Source of the DNA: JAICYJ01 sp963797565
GTDB taxonomy: Bacteria > Actinomycetota > Thermoleophilia > Gaiellales > JAICJC01
Reading direction: 5' to 3'
Assembly: GCA_963797565.1 (NCBI GenBank)
Contig: CAWCPM010000014.1
Span: 1 to 64,000 of the forward strand
DNA: 64,000 nucleotides
Part shown: one piece after another, positions 50,330 to 58,471 of the stretch
How the letters are laid out: each line of letters begins with the position of its first letter
How positions within the stretch are numbered: the first letter of the stretch is position 1
Translations under genes and position numbers: made by a program
Notes under the pieces: generated by a model
Told to the model about the DNA's origin: nothing
Databases searched by the model: none
The model's input: the letters and a program-made list of their open reading frames with translations, nothing else

Positions 50330-51507
50330 CCGACCACCACGCCGGCGGCCTCGTGCTCTTCCTTGATCACGTCGAACTCGGCTTTACGTCTGGCACTTGG
50401 TATCAGGCCCTGCGGGCGGAACAGCATCATCAGCACGATCAGCAGCCCGAACAGCCCGGCCTCGTACTTGGTGATCTCGATGTTGGTGCCGAAGTTGGAG
50501 TTGATCGTGTTGCCGATCGCACCCAGCCCCTGCTGGTTCAGGTACGCCAGGATCGCGGCGCCCAGGCACACGCCCCAGACGTTCCCCATGCCGCCCAGGA
50601 TCACCATCGCCAACAACAGCGTCGAGATGTAGAGCTTGAAGTTGTCGGGGATGGCGCCGCCCTGGTAGACGCCGTAGAAGCATCCCGCCGCGCCGCCGAA
50701 GAACGCGCCCGATGCGTAGGCCCAGGTCTTGACCTGCATCAGCGGCACACCCATCGCGGCCGCCGCTATCTCGTCCTCGCGCAGCGCGACCCATGCCCGT
50801 CCCAGCCGCGAATCGCGCAGCCGGATCGAGCAGAACACGGTGATTGCCACCAGCAGCAGCCCTACCCGGTAGAACCAGACGTCCAGGTTGGGGGTGAGCA
50901 GGAAGTTGTCGGGCAGGAACGGGAGGATGCCGTGCAGGTACCGGAACCCCATCGGATCGATCGGGGTGATGCCGGCGACGCCGTTGGTGAGGTTGAATCC
51001 GGTGCCGAACATGTTGTCGCCGTTGCGCACCACCTGGGGGATGATCTCGCCGAAGCCGAGCGTCACCAGCGCCAGGTAGTCACCGCGCAGACGCAGCGTT
51101 GGTAGCCCGATCACCACGCCCGCGGCGGCCGCCATCGCCGCGGCCACCGGCAGCAGCAGCCAGATCGAGATGTGGATGCCGATCGCGTGGGATTGCACGC
51201 CCACCGCGCCGAACACGATGCTGTGGCTGGCGAACTGGGTCGATGCGAACCAGCCCGCCACATAGCTGCCGATCGCGTAGAAGGCGACGTAGCCGAGGTC
51301 GAGCAGGCCGGCGTACCCGACCACCATGTTCAGGCCCACCGCCATGCACACGAACACGGTTATCGTCACCGCGGTGCTCAGCGTCGGGATCAGCTGGCTG
51401 GTGCCGAGCGACGTGTAGTACTCGGGGTAGAGCACGACCAGGGGCACGATGATGATCGGGATGATCGCGCGCCGTGCCCAGCGCGGTATCGGAAGCTTGT
51501 CGATCAT
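50326..51507 (-). CDS. livM: Branched-chain amino acid ABC transporter permease LivM, 393 aa
   Basis: About ten helices, with the family's AVGLNMVVGYAGLLDLGYVAFYAIGSYVAGW at about 55-86, LRLRGDYLALVTLGFGEI at about 150 and the ATPase-contact loop RAWVALREDEIAAAAMGV at about 265-283. The C-terminal region has FRPQGLIPSARRK. ATG 51507 overlaps livH (ATGA). Confidence 0.95.
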   Translation of the reverse strand: MIDKLPIPRWARRAIIPIIIVPLVVLYPEYYTSLGTSQLIPTLSTAVTITVFVCMAVGLNMVVGYAGLLDLGYVAFYAIGSYVAGWFASTQFASHSIVFGAVGVQSHAIGIHISIWLLLPVAAAMAAAAGVVIGLPTLRLRGDYLALVTLGFGEIIPQVVRNGDNMFGTGFNLTNGVAGITPIDPMGFRYLHGILPFLPDNFLLTPNLDVWFYRVGLLLVAITVFCSIRLRDSRLGRAWVALREDEIAAAAMGVPLMQVKTWAYASGAFFGGAAGCFYGVYQGGAIPDNFKLYISTLLLAMVILGGMGNVWGVCLGAAILAYLNQQGLGAIGNTINSNFGTNIEITKYEAGLFGLLIVLMMLFRPQGLIPSARRKAEFDVIKEEHEAAGVVVG

Positions 51508-52556
51508 GCTCTGTCGGCCTCGGGCTGCCCCAGCAGCCCCTGTGGCCGGAACACGAGGATCAGGATCAGGATCGAGAACACGATCGAGGTCGTCCACTGC
51601 TCACCCGGCGCGTGCCAGGACAGGCCCTCGTTGAATGCCTGGATCAACCCGATGATGAGCGCGCCCAGCGTGGCTCCCGTGAGGTTGCCGATGCCGCCCA
51701 GCACGGCGGCCGTGAAGGCCAGTAGCCCGATCTGGCCGAGGTCGTAACGGGTGGTCGTGATCTCGAGCACGTAGAGGGTGCCGCCCGCACCGGCCAGGAT
51801 GCCGGCCAGCGCGAACGTGAACGAGATCGTGCGGTCGACGTTGACGCCCATCATGCGGGCGGCGTCCATGTCCTGGGCCACGGCCCGCATGGCCTTGCCC
51901 TGGCGGGTGCGCCGCACCACGAAGGTGAGCGCCAGCAGCAGCGGGATCGTCGCCAGGATCACGATCAGCGACTTCGCCGGCCAGTCGAGGAACAGGATGT
52001 TGCTGGGCAGGATCGCGCCCACCCCGGTGTAGTTCGGCCCGTAGAAGAACTGGGCCGCGTTGCTGAGGATGTACGAGATGCCGAGGGTGGTGATCAGCGG
52101 CGCCAGCCGCGGCGCATTCCGCAGCCGCCGCAGAGCCACGCGTTCGATGGTCGGGTTGAGGATGCCGCAGAAGATCATCGCTCCCAGCATCGCCCCCAGC
52201 ACGCCCAGGAACGTGACGATGCCCGACTGGCTGCCGTCCAGCCCCAGGTGGGTGCCCGCGATCGTGACGGTGATCATCGTGCCCCACATGAACACGTCGC
52301 CGTGGGCGAAGTTGATCAGCTCGATGATGCCGTAGACCAGGGTGTAGCCGAGCGCCACCAGCGCGTACAGGGCGCCGTTCGTGAGGCCGATCAGCAGCAC
52401 CGACCCGAACTGGCCGGGCCCGTAGACGAAGTTCACCGCCAGCCAGAACACGAGCAGGGCCAGCAGCGAGATGGTGACCGCTCGGTTGAGCAGCCCCGTG
52501 ATACGAGGGAGCACCGCCAGGACAGGCCGTCGCGCGGTGTGCGTGTCGGTTGCCAT
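51504..52556 (-). CDS. livH: Branched-chain amino acid ABC transporter permease LivH, 350 aa
   Basis: Family landmarks: LIGLTNGALYALVALGYTLVYGIIELINFAHGDVFM at about 56-91, TLGISYILSN at about 155, RAVAQDMDAARMMGVNVDRTI at about 220-240, FRPQGLLG at the end. Eight or nine helices. Twenty-four bases follow the binding-protein gene. Confidence 0.95.
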   Translation of the reverse strand: MATDTHTARRPVLAVLPRITGLLNRAVTISLLALLVFWLAVNFVYGPGQFGSVLLIGLTNGALYALVALGYTLVYGIIELINFAHGDVFMWGTMITVTIAGTHLGLDGSQSGIVTFLGVLGAMLGAMIFCGILNPTIERVALRRLRNAPRLAPLITTLGISYILSNAAQFFYGPNYTGVGAILPSNILFLDWPAKSLIVILATIPLLLALTFVVRRTRQGKAMRAVAQDMDAARMMGVNVDRTISFTFALAGILAGAGGTLYVLEITTTRYDLGQIGLLAFTAAVLGGIGNLTGATLGALIIGLIQAFNEGLSWHAPGEQWTTSIVFSILILILVFRPQGLLGQPEADRA

Positions 52557-52580
52557 GGCGGCGCTCCCTCGCTCTTTCGA

Positions 52581-53918
52581 TCAGCCGCCGCTGCCGGTGA
52601 TCTTGGCCACCAGAGCCGGATCAGGATTGACGACCTGGTAGGTGTCGAACTCCCCGGACTTCGAGTTGCCAATACCGATCGTGAACTGCTGCTGACCGAT
52701 GATGTCACCCTGGCTACCGATCTGGAACGTCCCCAGGATGCCGTTGGTGATCTTCATCCCGAACACGTTCTTGGTGACCGACGCCCGCGTGCCGTCAGAT
52801 GCGGCGATCGCGTTCAGCAGCACCTGTGCGGTCTGTGCGGCGTAGGCGGTGTACGGCTGCACCGTGGTGACGCCGTACTTGGCCTTGAACTGGTCGATGA
52901 ACGTCTTGCCGGCGCCGACCAGCTTGTCGGCCGGAACGCCCGCATTGCTGACGTACATGCCCTGGCCGGCCGCTCCTGCCGAGCCCGAACCGGTCAGCGT
53001 CGAGCTGATGAAGAAGCCGTCAGGCGCGATCAGCTTGACACCGGTGTTCGCTCCCAGCACGGCAACCTTGTCCTTGATCAGCTGGCCACCGTTCGAGCAG
53101 ATCAGGCCACCCAGGAAGATCGCGCCCGGGTTGGCCGCCTTGATCTTCTGCATCAGGGCCTGGTAGTTGGCGGCCTTGGGATCCCACGAGTCACGCCCGA
53201 CGACCTTGATGCCGAGCTGCGTCGCCGCCTTCTGGAAGAAGTCGGCCACACCGACGCCGTAGGACTCCTTGTCGTCGAGCACGTACACGCTCTTGACGCC
53301 CAGCTTCTGCGCCAGGGTTGCGTCCACCGCGCCCTGCGAGTTGTCCACCGCGACCACGCGAGCGTAGTTGCGGATGCCGCTCGGGTAGTACTTCTCGGGC
53401 TCGCCCGGCTCACCGCTCGGCTGCGTCAGCCCGAGGTTGGTGTTGGCGCCGCTGATCTCGACCAGTCCGACCCGGTTCAGGATCGGCACCTCGAGCTTGG
53501 CGCACGGTGAGTTCAGCGTGCCCAGCACGCCGATCACGCTGGGATCGCGAATGTAGGCATTCGCATTCGAGCTGCAGGTCGCCGGATCGTAGGCACCCGC
53601 CTGGGCCGTCGAGTCGTCACAGTCCTGGTACTGGACCGTGTACTTGCCGGCCTTGTACTTGTTCTGGGCCAGCACCATGTTGATGGCCTCAGACATCTGG
53701 TCGGTCTGGATCTTGTTGGAACCCTGCCGCGGCAGGTCGGACACGATCGTGAACTGGCCGCTGCCCTGTGGTGAGTGGCAGGTGGAGATGTTGACAGGGG
53801 CGCCCGCGTTCGCGCCACCACCGCCGCTTGAGCTGCTACTGCTGCTTCCGCAGCCGGCAGCTACTGCCAGTGCAAGGACTGCAACGATCGGTATGGCTCG
53901 GAATCGAACCGTCCCCAT
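52581..53918 (-). CDS. livK: Branched-chain amino acid-type binding protein (lipoprotein), 445 aa
   Basis: Lipoprotein signal FRAIPIVAVLALAVAAGC with the lipobox Cys at about residue 22, a Ser/Gly spacer, then a type I periplasmic-binding fold (FTIVSDLPRQGSNKIQTDQMSEAINMV; GVLGTLNSPCAKLEVPILNRVGLVEISGANTN; SVYVLDDKESYGVGVADFF; AIFLGGLICSNGGQLIKD). Several Cys residues in the sugar-free lobes may form disulfides. ATG 53918 has GGAGG 6 bases upstream. Delivers substrate to LivHMGF; actual ligand may be an amino acid or amide. Confidence 0.92.
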   Translation of the reverse strand: MGTVRFRAIPIVAVLALAVAAGCGSSSSSSSGGGGANAGAPVNISTCHSPQGSGQFTIVSDLPRQGSNKIQTDQMSEAINMVLAQNKYKAGKYTVQYQDCDDSTAQAGAYDPATCSSNANAYIRDPSVIGVLGTLNSPCAKLEVPILNRVGLVEISGANTNLGLTQPSGEPGEPEKYYPSGIRNYARVVAVDNSQGAVDATLAQKLGVKSVYVLDDKESYGVGVADFFQKAATQLGIKVVGRDSWDPKAANYQALMQKIKAANPGAIFLGGLICSNGGQLIKDKVAVLGANTGVKLIAPDGFFISSTLTGSGSAGAAGQGMYVSNAGVPADKLVGAGKTFIDQFKAKYGVTTVQPYTAYAAQTAQVLLNAIAASDGTRASVTKNVFGMKITNGILGTFQIGSQGDIIGQQQFTIGIGNSKSGEFDTYQVVNPDPALVAKITGSGG

Positions 53919-53990
53919 CACGTTCCTCCATCGTCGGGAGTTTGGTGTTCCGGGCCGGTCTGGCACCCGTTCGCCGTTTGGCGACTGTGG

Positions 53991-54019
53991 TATTTACCAT
54001 TCCTAAACACGTAGTACAA
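53991..54019 (-). promoter_or_regulatory. Promoter of the livKHMGF operon
   Basis: Minus strand: TTGTAC (54019-54014), exactly 17 bases, TAAATA (53996-53991). Transcription would begin near 53984, leaving a leader of about 65 bases with a GGAGG ribosome site, unlike the leaderless genes elsewhere. Confidence 0.6.
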
Positions 54020-54045
54020 GCCTGACGGGCGATTCGGACGACACA

Positions 54046-54639
54046 ATGCGAACAGCAAAACTGAAGACGGTGCTCCTGGCCGTGGCACTGGTTCTCGCCA
54101 CCGCGGCCTGTGGAAGCAGCCGCGCAGACACCGTTCCAAGCGACCATACGGCATTAGCGAGCTGTCCGTCGGCTCGCGCCGCCGGTTGGCAGCGGTGGGC
54201 AAACCGCGTGCACATGACTGTGTTCTGCCCCACATGGCTTCCCATTTACATCGACGGCGTGATCGGGGGCGACCTCAACACGGCGGCATCGCCGGGCCGC
54301 TTCTGGCAGCTGCACTTCGTCTGGCGGTCCGACGACTTCAGCCAGCTGATCCACATCGTGTTCGAGGGCTATGCCCCCGGCACGTGGCCGCACCGGTGCG
54401 GCGGGGCGCCCTGCTACGGCGGACGCGACGGCACCGAGACGCTGGGAGGTCACAAGGTCACGTGGTACACGCGCAACCGCGGCTCCAGCACCGGGCACAT
54501 CGCCGCGGTCTTCCGCGACGGCGGCAACACGTACGTGGTCAGCCTGCACGTGATCGACCCCTACACGGCGGCCACGGCGAAGGCGACCGTGGCTCGGATC
54601 GTGACCGGGCTCGTGCCCGTACCGCCCGCCGGGGTCTGA
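54046..54639 (+). CDS. Lipoprotein of unknown function, 197 aa (paralogue of 56193-56825)
   Basis: Signal LKTVLLAVALVLATAAC with a lipobox Cys at about residue 22. The mature part starts with CPSARAAGWQRWANRVHMTVFCPTWLP, closely parallel to the other lipoprotein's CPAALKLGWQTLANRIDTDVYCPAWLP, then a second half with GHKVTWYTRNRGSSTGHIAAVFRDGGNTYVVSLHV, consistent with a secreted beta-sandwich. Paired cysteines suggest disulfides. Divergent from livK. Confidence 0.75.
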   Translation: MRTAKLKTVLLAVALVLATAACGSSRADTVPSDHTALASCPSARAAGWQRWANRVHMTVFCPTWLPIYIDGVIGGDLNTAASPGRFWQLHFVWRSDDFSQLIHIVFEGYAPGTWPHRCGGAPCYGGRDGTETLGGHKVTWYTRNRGSSTGHIAAVFRDGGNTYVVSLHVIDPYTAATAKATVARIVTGLVPVPPAGV

Positions 54640-54777
54640 CTTCCGCGTGGGTCGTTTGTCATGACGACGCTTAGGCGCCGTGGCTGAAGAAGACGCTCTA
54701 CAGCGCGCGCGGCGGGAAGGCTGCCACTGTCGGGCAGTCCTCCCTTCAGGCACTGCGTCGTTCGCCGCCGCCGGCGG

Positions 54778-56190
54778 CTATCGCGACAGAAATTCGACCA
54801 GCGGAAACGCCCGATGCCGCCGCGGCGGCACCAGGAAGCTCTGCCTATGCGTCGTCGTCAGCACCGAGTTGAACCCCTGGCCGGGGTCGCGCGGCGCCAG
54901 CGGCAGCCGCCGGCCGCCCGGCAGCACCCCGTCCATGGCCAGCCGGTTGCGGTGGAAGTCGTCGCTGGTGGGGTTGAACACCACGAAGTGCAGGCCGGCC
55001 CGGGCCTCGGGGCTGAGCCCGTCGCGGCCCGGGTCCGCGCTCCAGTAGAACGGGTTGTCGAGCGTGTTGAAGTCGGCCCGGATCGGCACCGCCGTGCCTT
55101 TCACATAGGTGGTGCCGTCGCGCCCCACCACGTCCGCCGCCAGCCGTGACGTCTGCTGGATGGCCGGGCTGTGGCCGATGCGCGCGTACCGCGAGGCATC
55201 CTTGCGGATCGCGGCCACGGTGGGCACGTCGTCCTTGCCCTGGCTGACGGTGAGCGTCCCCTCGGGCACGTTCCGGGTGGGGCCGAACACGGTGGCGGCC
55301 CGCTGGCCGTGATCGAAGGTCAGAAACCAGGATGCCAGGTCCTCGAAGATGTGTGAGACGTGCATCGTCGTGCCCTGACGGAAGTAGCCCGCCGGGCCGC
55401 CGTCGGAGTAGCCCAGCGTCTCGATGTTCGCAATCCGCTCGGGCCCCAGCGAGGCCTTCTGCGTGGACGTGAACCCCAGGAACAGCTCGGCCTGCTCCGG
55501 GATCAGGTCGGCACCAGGGACGCCTGCTGCCACCGCCAGCTTGTGCGGCAGCCCCTCGCCGCCGTCGAAGCCGCCGCCCACGAAGCCGCGACGGATGCTG
55601 GTCGGCTGCCACACGTCGAGGTTTCCGACCAGCCGCTCGTGGGCGTCGTGGATGTGCGCCGGGTTGTCGCTTCGCAGCAGCAGCACGGCGTCGTTCTGCT
55701 CCAGCAGCATGGCGTTCGTGTCGCTCGGGAAGCGGATCGCGTCCAGCAGCACCGAGACCGGGTGCCCGGCCGCCTGGGAGGCACGGCGATCGACCGGAAC
55801 GTGGTCACGCGCCGCCGCCGCAACCGGGCCGTTGAAGTACGGCAGCCCCCACCCCACGGTCACGCCGAGGCCGGCCGGTGTGGACGCGTAGTCCTGGTCG
55901 AGGCCTGCCAGCGCCTGGGCCAGCCGGCGCTGTGCGTTGAGCAGGTCGGCGGGGCCGCCGGCCGGCAGCCGGAACGTGACGATCTCGTGGTGCAGCGGCG
56001 GCACCACCACCTCGACGTTGTTGTCGGTGACGACTCGCAGCCCGCCCAGCACGTGCTGCTCGGGCGGCCGCGCCGTGACCACCGGCCGGCTCGGTGCGCG
56101 GCCGGCACGCTCGGCCAGCTCGTAGATGCCGACCGCGGCCAGGGTGGTCGCGCCGGCGCCGGCCAGCAGCTGCCTCCGCGTCAGCTCCAC
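54778..56190 (-). CDS. Tat-exported Dyp-peroxidase-like protein, 470 aa
   Basis: Twin-arginine signal LTRRQLLAGAGATTLAAVGIYEL at about 3-25. The body has the two ferredoxin-like lobes of Dyp-type heme peroxidases and resembles the DUF7405-type Tat proteins I recall (HVPVDRRASQAAG…NAMLLEQNDAVLLLRSDNPAHIHDAHERLVG; LFLGFTSTQKASLGPERI; GYFRQGTTMHVSHIFEDLASWF). A canonical GxxDG heme motif is not obvious, so peroxidase activity is unproven. GTG 56190 follows the upstream lipoprotein stop by 2 bases, forming a two-gene operon. Confidence 0.6.
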   Translation of the reverse strand: MELTRRQLLAGAGATTLAAVGIYELAERAGRAPSRPVVTARPPEQHVLGGLRVVTDNNVEVVVPPLHHEIVTFRLPAGGPADLLNAQRRLAQALAGLDQDYASTPAGLGVTVGWGLPYFNGPVAAAARDHVPVDRRASQAAGHPVSVLLDAIRFPSDTNAMLLEQNDAVLLLRSDNPAHIHDAHERLVGNLDVWQPTSIRRGFVGGGFDGGEGLPHKLAVAAGVPGADLIPEQAELFLGFTSTQKASLGPERIANIETLGYSDGGPAGYFRQGTTMHVSHIFEDLASWFLTFDHGQRAATVFGPTRNVPEGTLTVSQGKDDVPTVAAIRKDASRYARIGHSPAIQQTSRLAADVVGRDGTTYVKGTAVPIRADFNTLDNPFYWSADPGRDGLSPEARAGLHFVVFNPTSDDFHRNRLAMDGVLPGGRRLPLAPRDPGQGFNSVLTTTHRQSFLVPPRRHRAFPLVEFLSR

Positions 56191-56192
56191 GG

Positions 56193-56825
56193 TCAGGCGG
56201 CCGGCTCGACCACGACCAGGTGCGTCAGGATCCGCCGCAGGTCGGCGTTGACGGTGTCGTAGGTGAGCGGAGCGGCGACGTGCTGGCTGGCCGTGTACAG
56301 GGTCCCGGCATGGCGCCAGGCGTAGACCAGGTGCCACTGGTCGGCACCCTGGTTGACCGTGTACAGCGTCGCCGTGATCGGCCCGGCGTGAATCGTCCCG
56401 TGGGGGTCGGCGAAGCACGGCACGCGGTGACTGACCTGCTTACCCGACCCGGCGTCGGTGACCACGCAGGTGGGGATGGTGGTGCGGCCCGGGTACGCGC
56501 GCAGGTTCACGTGCACCTCGCCGGTCTGGGCCTCGACCCAGATCCAGCTGGCCAGGTAGCTCTTGTCCTTCGATACCGACAGGACGGCGTTGTCGGCGGC
56601 GCCGGTCTCGTTCTTGTCGATCCGCCCCACCAGCGGGTTGGGCAGCCAGGCCGGGCAGTAGACGTCGGTGTCGATGCGGTTGGCCAGCGTCTGCCAGCCG
56701 AGTTTCAGGGCCGCCGGGCACCTGGGCTTGCTGGTGGTGGCCGCGTCGGCGCCGCCCTGGCCGCAGCCGCTGGAGGCAAGCGCCAGCAAGACCACGAGCA
56801 GTGGCGCGACGGCTGACGATCTCAT
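56193..56825 (-). CDS. Lipoprotein of unknown function, 210 aa (paralogue of 54046-54639)
   Basis: Signal VAPLLVVLLALASSGC with the lipobox Cys at about residue 20. Mature start CPAALKLGWQTLANRIDTDVYCPAWLP, then VLSVSKDKSYLASWIWVEAQTGEVHVNLRAYPG and HLVYAWRHAGTLYTASQHV, matching the overall plan of the first lipoprotein. The start could be ATG 56825 or 15 bases upstream. Directly upstream of the Tat/Dyp-like gene. Confidence 0.75.
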   Translation of the reverse strand: MRSSAVAPLLVVLLALASSGCGQGGADAATTSKPRCPAALKLGWQTLANRIDTDVYCPAWLPNPLVGRIDKNETGAADNAVLSVSKDKSYLASWIWVEAQTGEVHVNLRAYPGRTTIPTCVVTDAGSGKQVSHRVPCFADPHGTIHAGPITATLYTVNQGADQWHLVYAWRHAGTLYTASQHVAAPLTYDTVNADLRRILTHLVVVEPAA

Positions 56826-56896
56826 CCAGGTACGTGCCAAGGCGATCCGGTGAATGGTACGACATCACCGCCCACCGTCCCGCAGGCGGCGCCACA

Positions 56897-58471
56897 TCAG
56901 TCCGCGACGGCGCCCGCCCCCGGCAGGGATGCCTCTGCCGTCGACGGCTCGTCGTCCAGATGCACCTCCACCCCGGCGCACTCGATCAGCAGCGGATCGT
57001 GGGTGGCGCAGACCACCGCCAGCGACCCGCCGGCCGCCGCGTCGGCCAGAAGCGCCGCCACCGACTCGGCGTTCGCCTGGTCGAGCCGGGATGTCGGCTC
57101 GTCAACCAGCAGCAGGTCGGCTTCTGCAGCCAGCGCACGGGCGATCGCCAGACGCTGACGCTCGCCGGCCGAGAGCCGGGCGGCTCGCTGGTCGCTGCGC
57201 GGGCCCAGACCCACCCGCGACAGCGATTCGCGGGCACGGTCGACGGCGGCAGCGCCCGTGACACCACGCAGGCCGAGTGTGAAGGTGACGTTCTCCTCGG
57301 CGCTGAGGAACCCGACCAGCCCGGGCTCCTGGCCGACGTAGGCAACGCTGGAGCGCCGCAGGCCGGCGAGGCCGTCGCGATCCAGCCGTGAGAGCGGCTG
57401 ACCCAGCACCAGCACCTCCCCGGCATCGGGCCGCTCCAGGCCGGCCAGCATCGCCAGCATGGTGCTCTTGCCGGAGCCCGAGCGGCCGATCACGGCGGTC
57501 ATCGCGCCGCGGCGGAACTCGGCGTCGTACCCCGCGAACAGCGACCGCGTGCCGAACGCCTTCGTCACCTGCAGCAGCGCCGCCACCGGCTCCGATCCCG
57601 CGGTCGCGGCGGCCGGCGGCGCCGGCTGCTCCTGCGGCACGAACGTGCCCGGCGCCGGCCGCAGCACCACGCCGTCGCCCTCCTGGTCGGCCTGGACGTG
57701 CGACGTGATGCCGAGGCCGGCACGGAGGTGCTCCGGCAGGTGCACCCAGCCGCCGTGCCCCACCACCAGCATCGCCCGGCCGTCGCGCCACTCCTCGCTC
57801 AGCCGGCCGTCGCGGATGCGGACGGTGCGGTCGGCGATCCGCGTGGCACCGTGGTCGTGGCTGACGATCACCGCGGTGGTGCCTTGATCGCGCACCAGCT
57901 CCCGGATCAGCTCGTAGACGGTGTCGCCGTTTCGCCGGTCGAGCTCACCGGACGGCTCGTCGGCCAGCAGCAGCTGCGGCCGGTGCGCCAGCGCCGCGCA
58001 CACCGCCACCCGCTGCTGCTCGCCACCCGAGAGCTGGCCGGGCAGCATCGTGGCGGCGCGCTCGAGGCCGACCGCGGCCAGCAGCTCGGCTGCGCGGTCG
58101 CGCCGCTGCGACCGCTGCTCGCCGCGCAGCGCAAGCTGCAGCCCGATGATCTCCTCGCAGCGCAGGTCGGGAGGCAGGGCCCGCGTGTAGTGCTGGTCGA
58201 TCATGCCCAGCCTGCGGGCGCGGTAGTCGGCGGCGGCGCGGCCGCGCAGGCTGCCGATGTCCAGCCCGTAGACGTTGGCGGTGCCGGCCGATAACGGCTC
58301 GAGCGCAGCCAGGATTCGCAGCAGGGTGCTCTTGCCCGCCCCGCTCGGCCCCAGCACGACGACGATCTCGCCCTCCTCCACCGACAGCGTCAGCCCCTGC
58401 AGCGCGGCGGCATCGCCCTCCGCCGTGCGATGGATGCGAAACACGTCGCGGACGTCGATCGCCCGGCTCAC
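56897..58471 (-). CDS. Single-chain double ABC ATPase (LolD/MacB-type), 524 aa
   Basis: Two complete ATPase domains: first at about 1-225 (Walker A GPSGAGKSTLL, signature LSGGEQQRVAVCAAL, Walker B LLLADEPSGELD), then a linker with GWVHLPEHLRAGLG, and the second at about 315-510 (Walker A GRSGSGKSTML, signature LSAGERQRLAIARAL, Walker B LLLVDEPTSRLD). Both look competent (second signature LSAGE). The GTG at 58471 overlaps the permease stop in the native frame (GTGA). Together they form an exporter or lipoprotein-release-like system. Confidence 0.88.
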   Translation of the reverse strand: MSRAIDVRDVFRIHRTAEGDAAALQGLTLSVEEGEIVVVLGPSGAGKSTLLRILAALEPLSAGTANVYGLDIGSLRGRAAADYRARRLGMIDQHYTRALPPDLRCEEIIGLQLALRGEQRSQRRDRAAELLAAVGLERAATMLPGQLSGGEQQRVAVCAALAHRPQLLLADEPSGELDRRNGDTVYELIRELVRDQGTTAVIVSHDHGATRIADRTVRIRDGRLSEEWRDGRAMLVVGHGGWVHLPEHLRAGLGITSHVQADQEGDGVVLRPAPGTFVPQEQPAPPAAATAGSEPVAALLQVTKAFGTRSLFAGYDAEFRRGAMTAVIGRSGSGKSTMLAMLAGLERPDAGEVLVLGQPLSRLDRDGLAGLRRSSVAYVGQEPGLVGFLSAEENVTFTLGLRGVTGAAAVDRARESLSRVGLGPRSDQRAARLSAGERQRLAIARALAAEADLLLVDEPTSRLDQANAESVAALLADAAAGGSLAVVCATHDPLLIECAGVEVHLDDEPSTAEASLPGAGAVAD

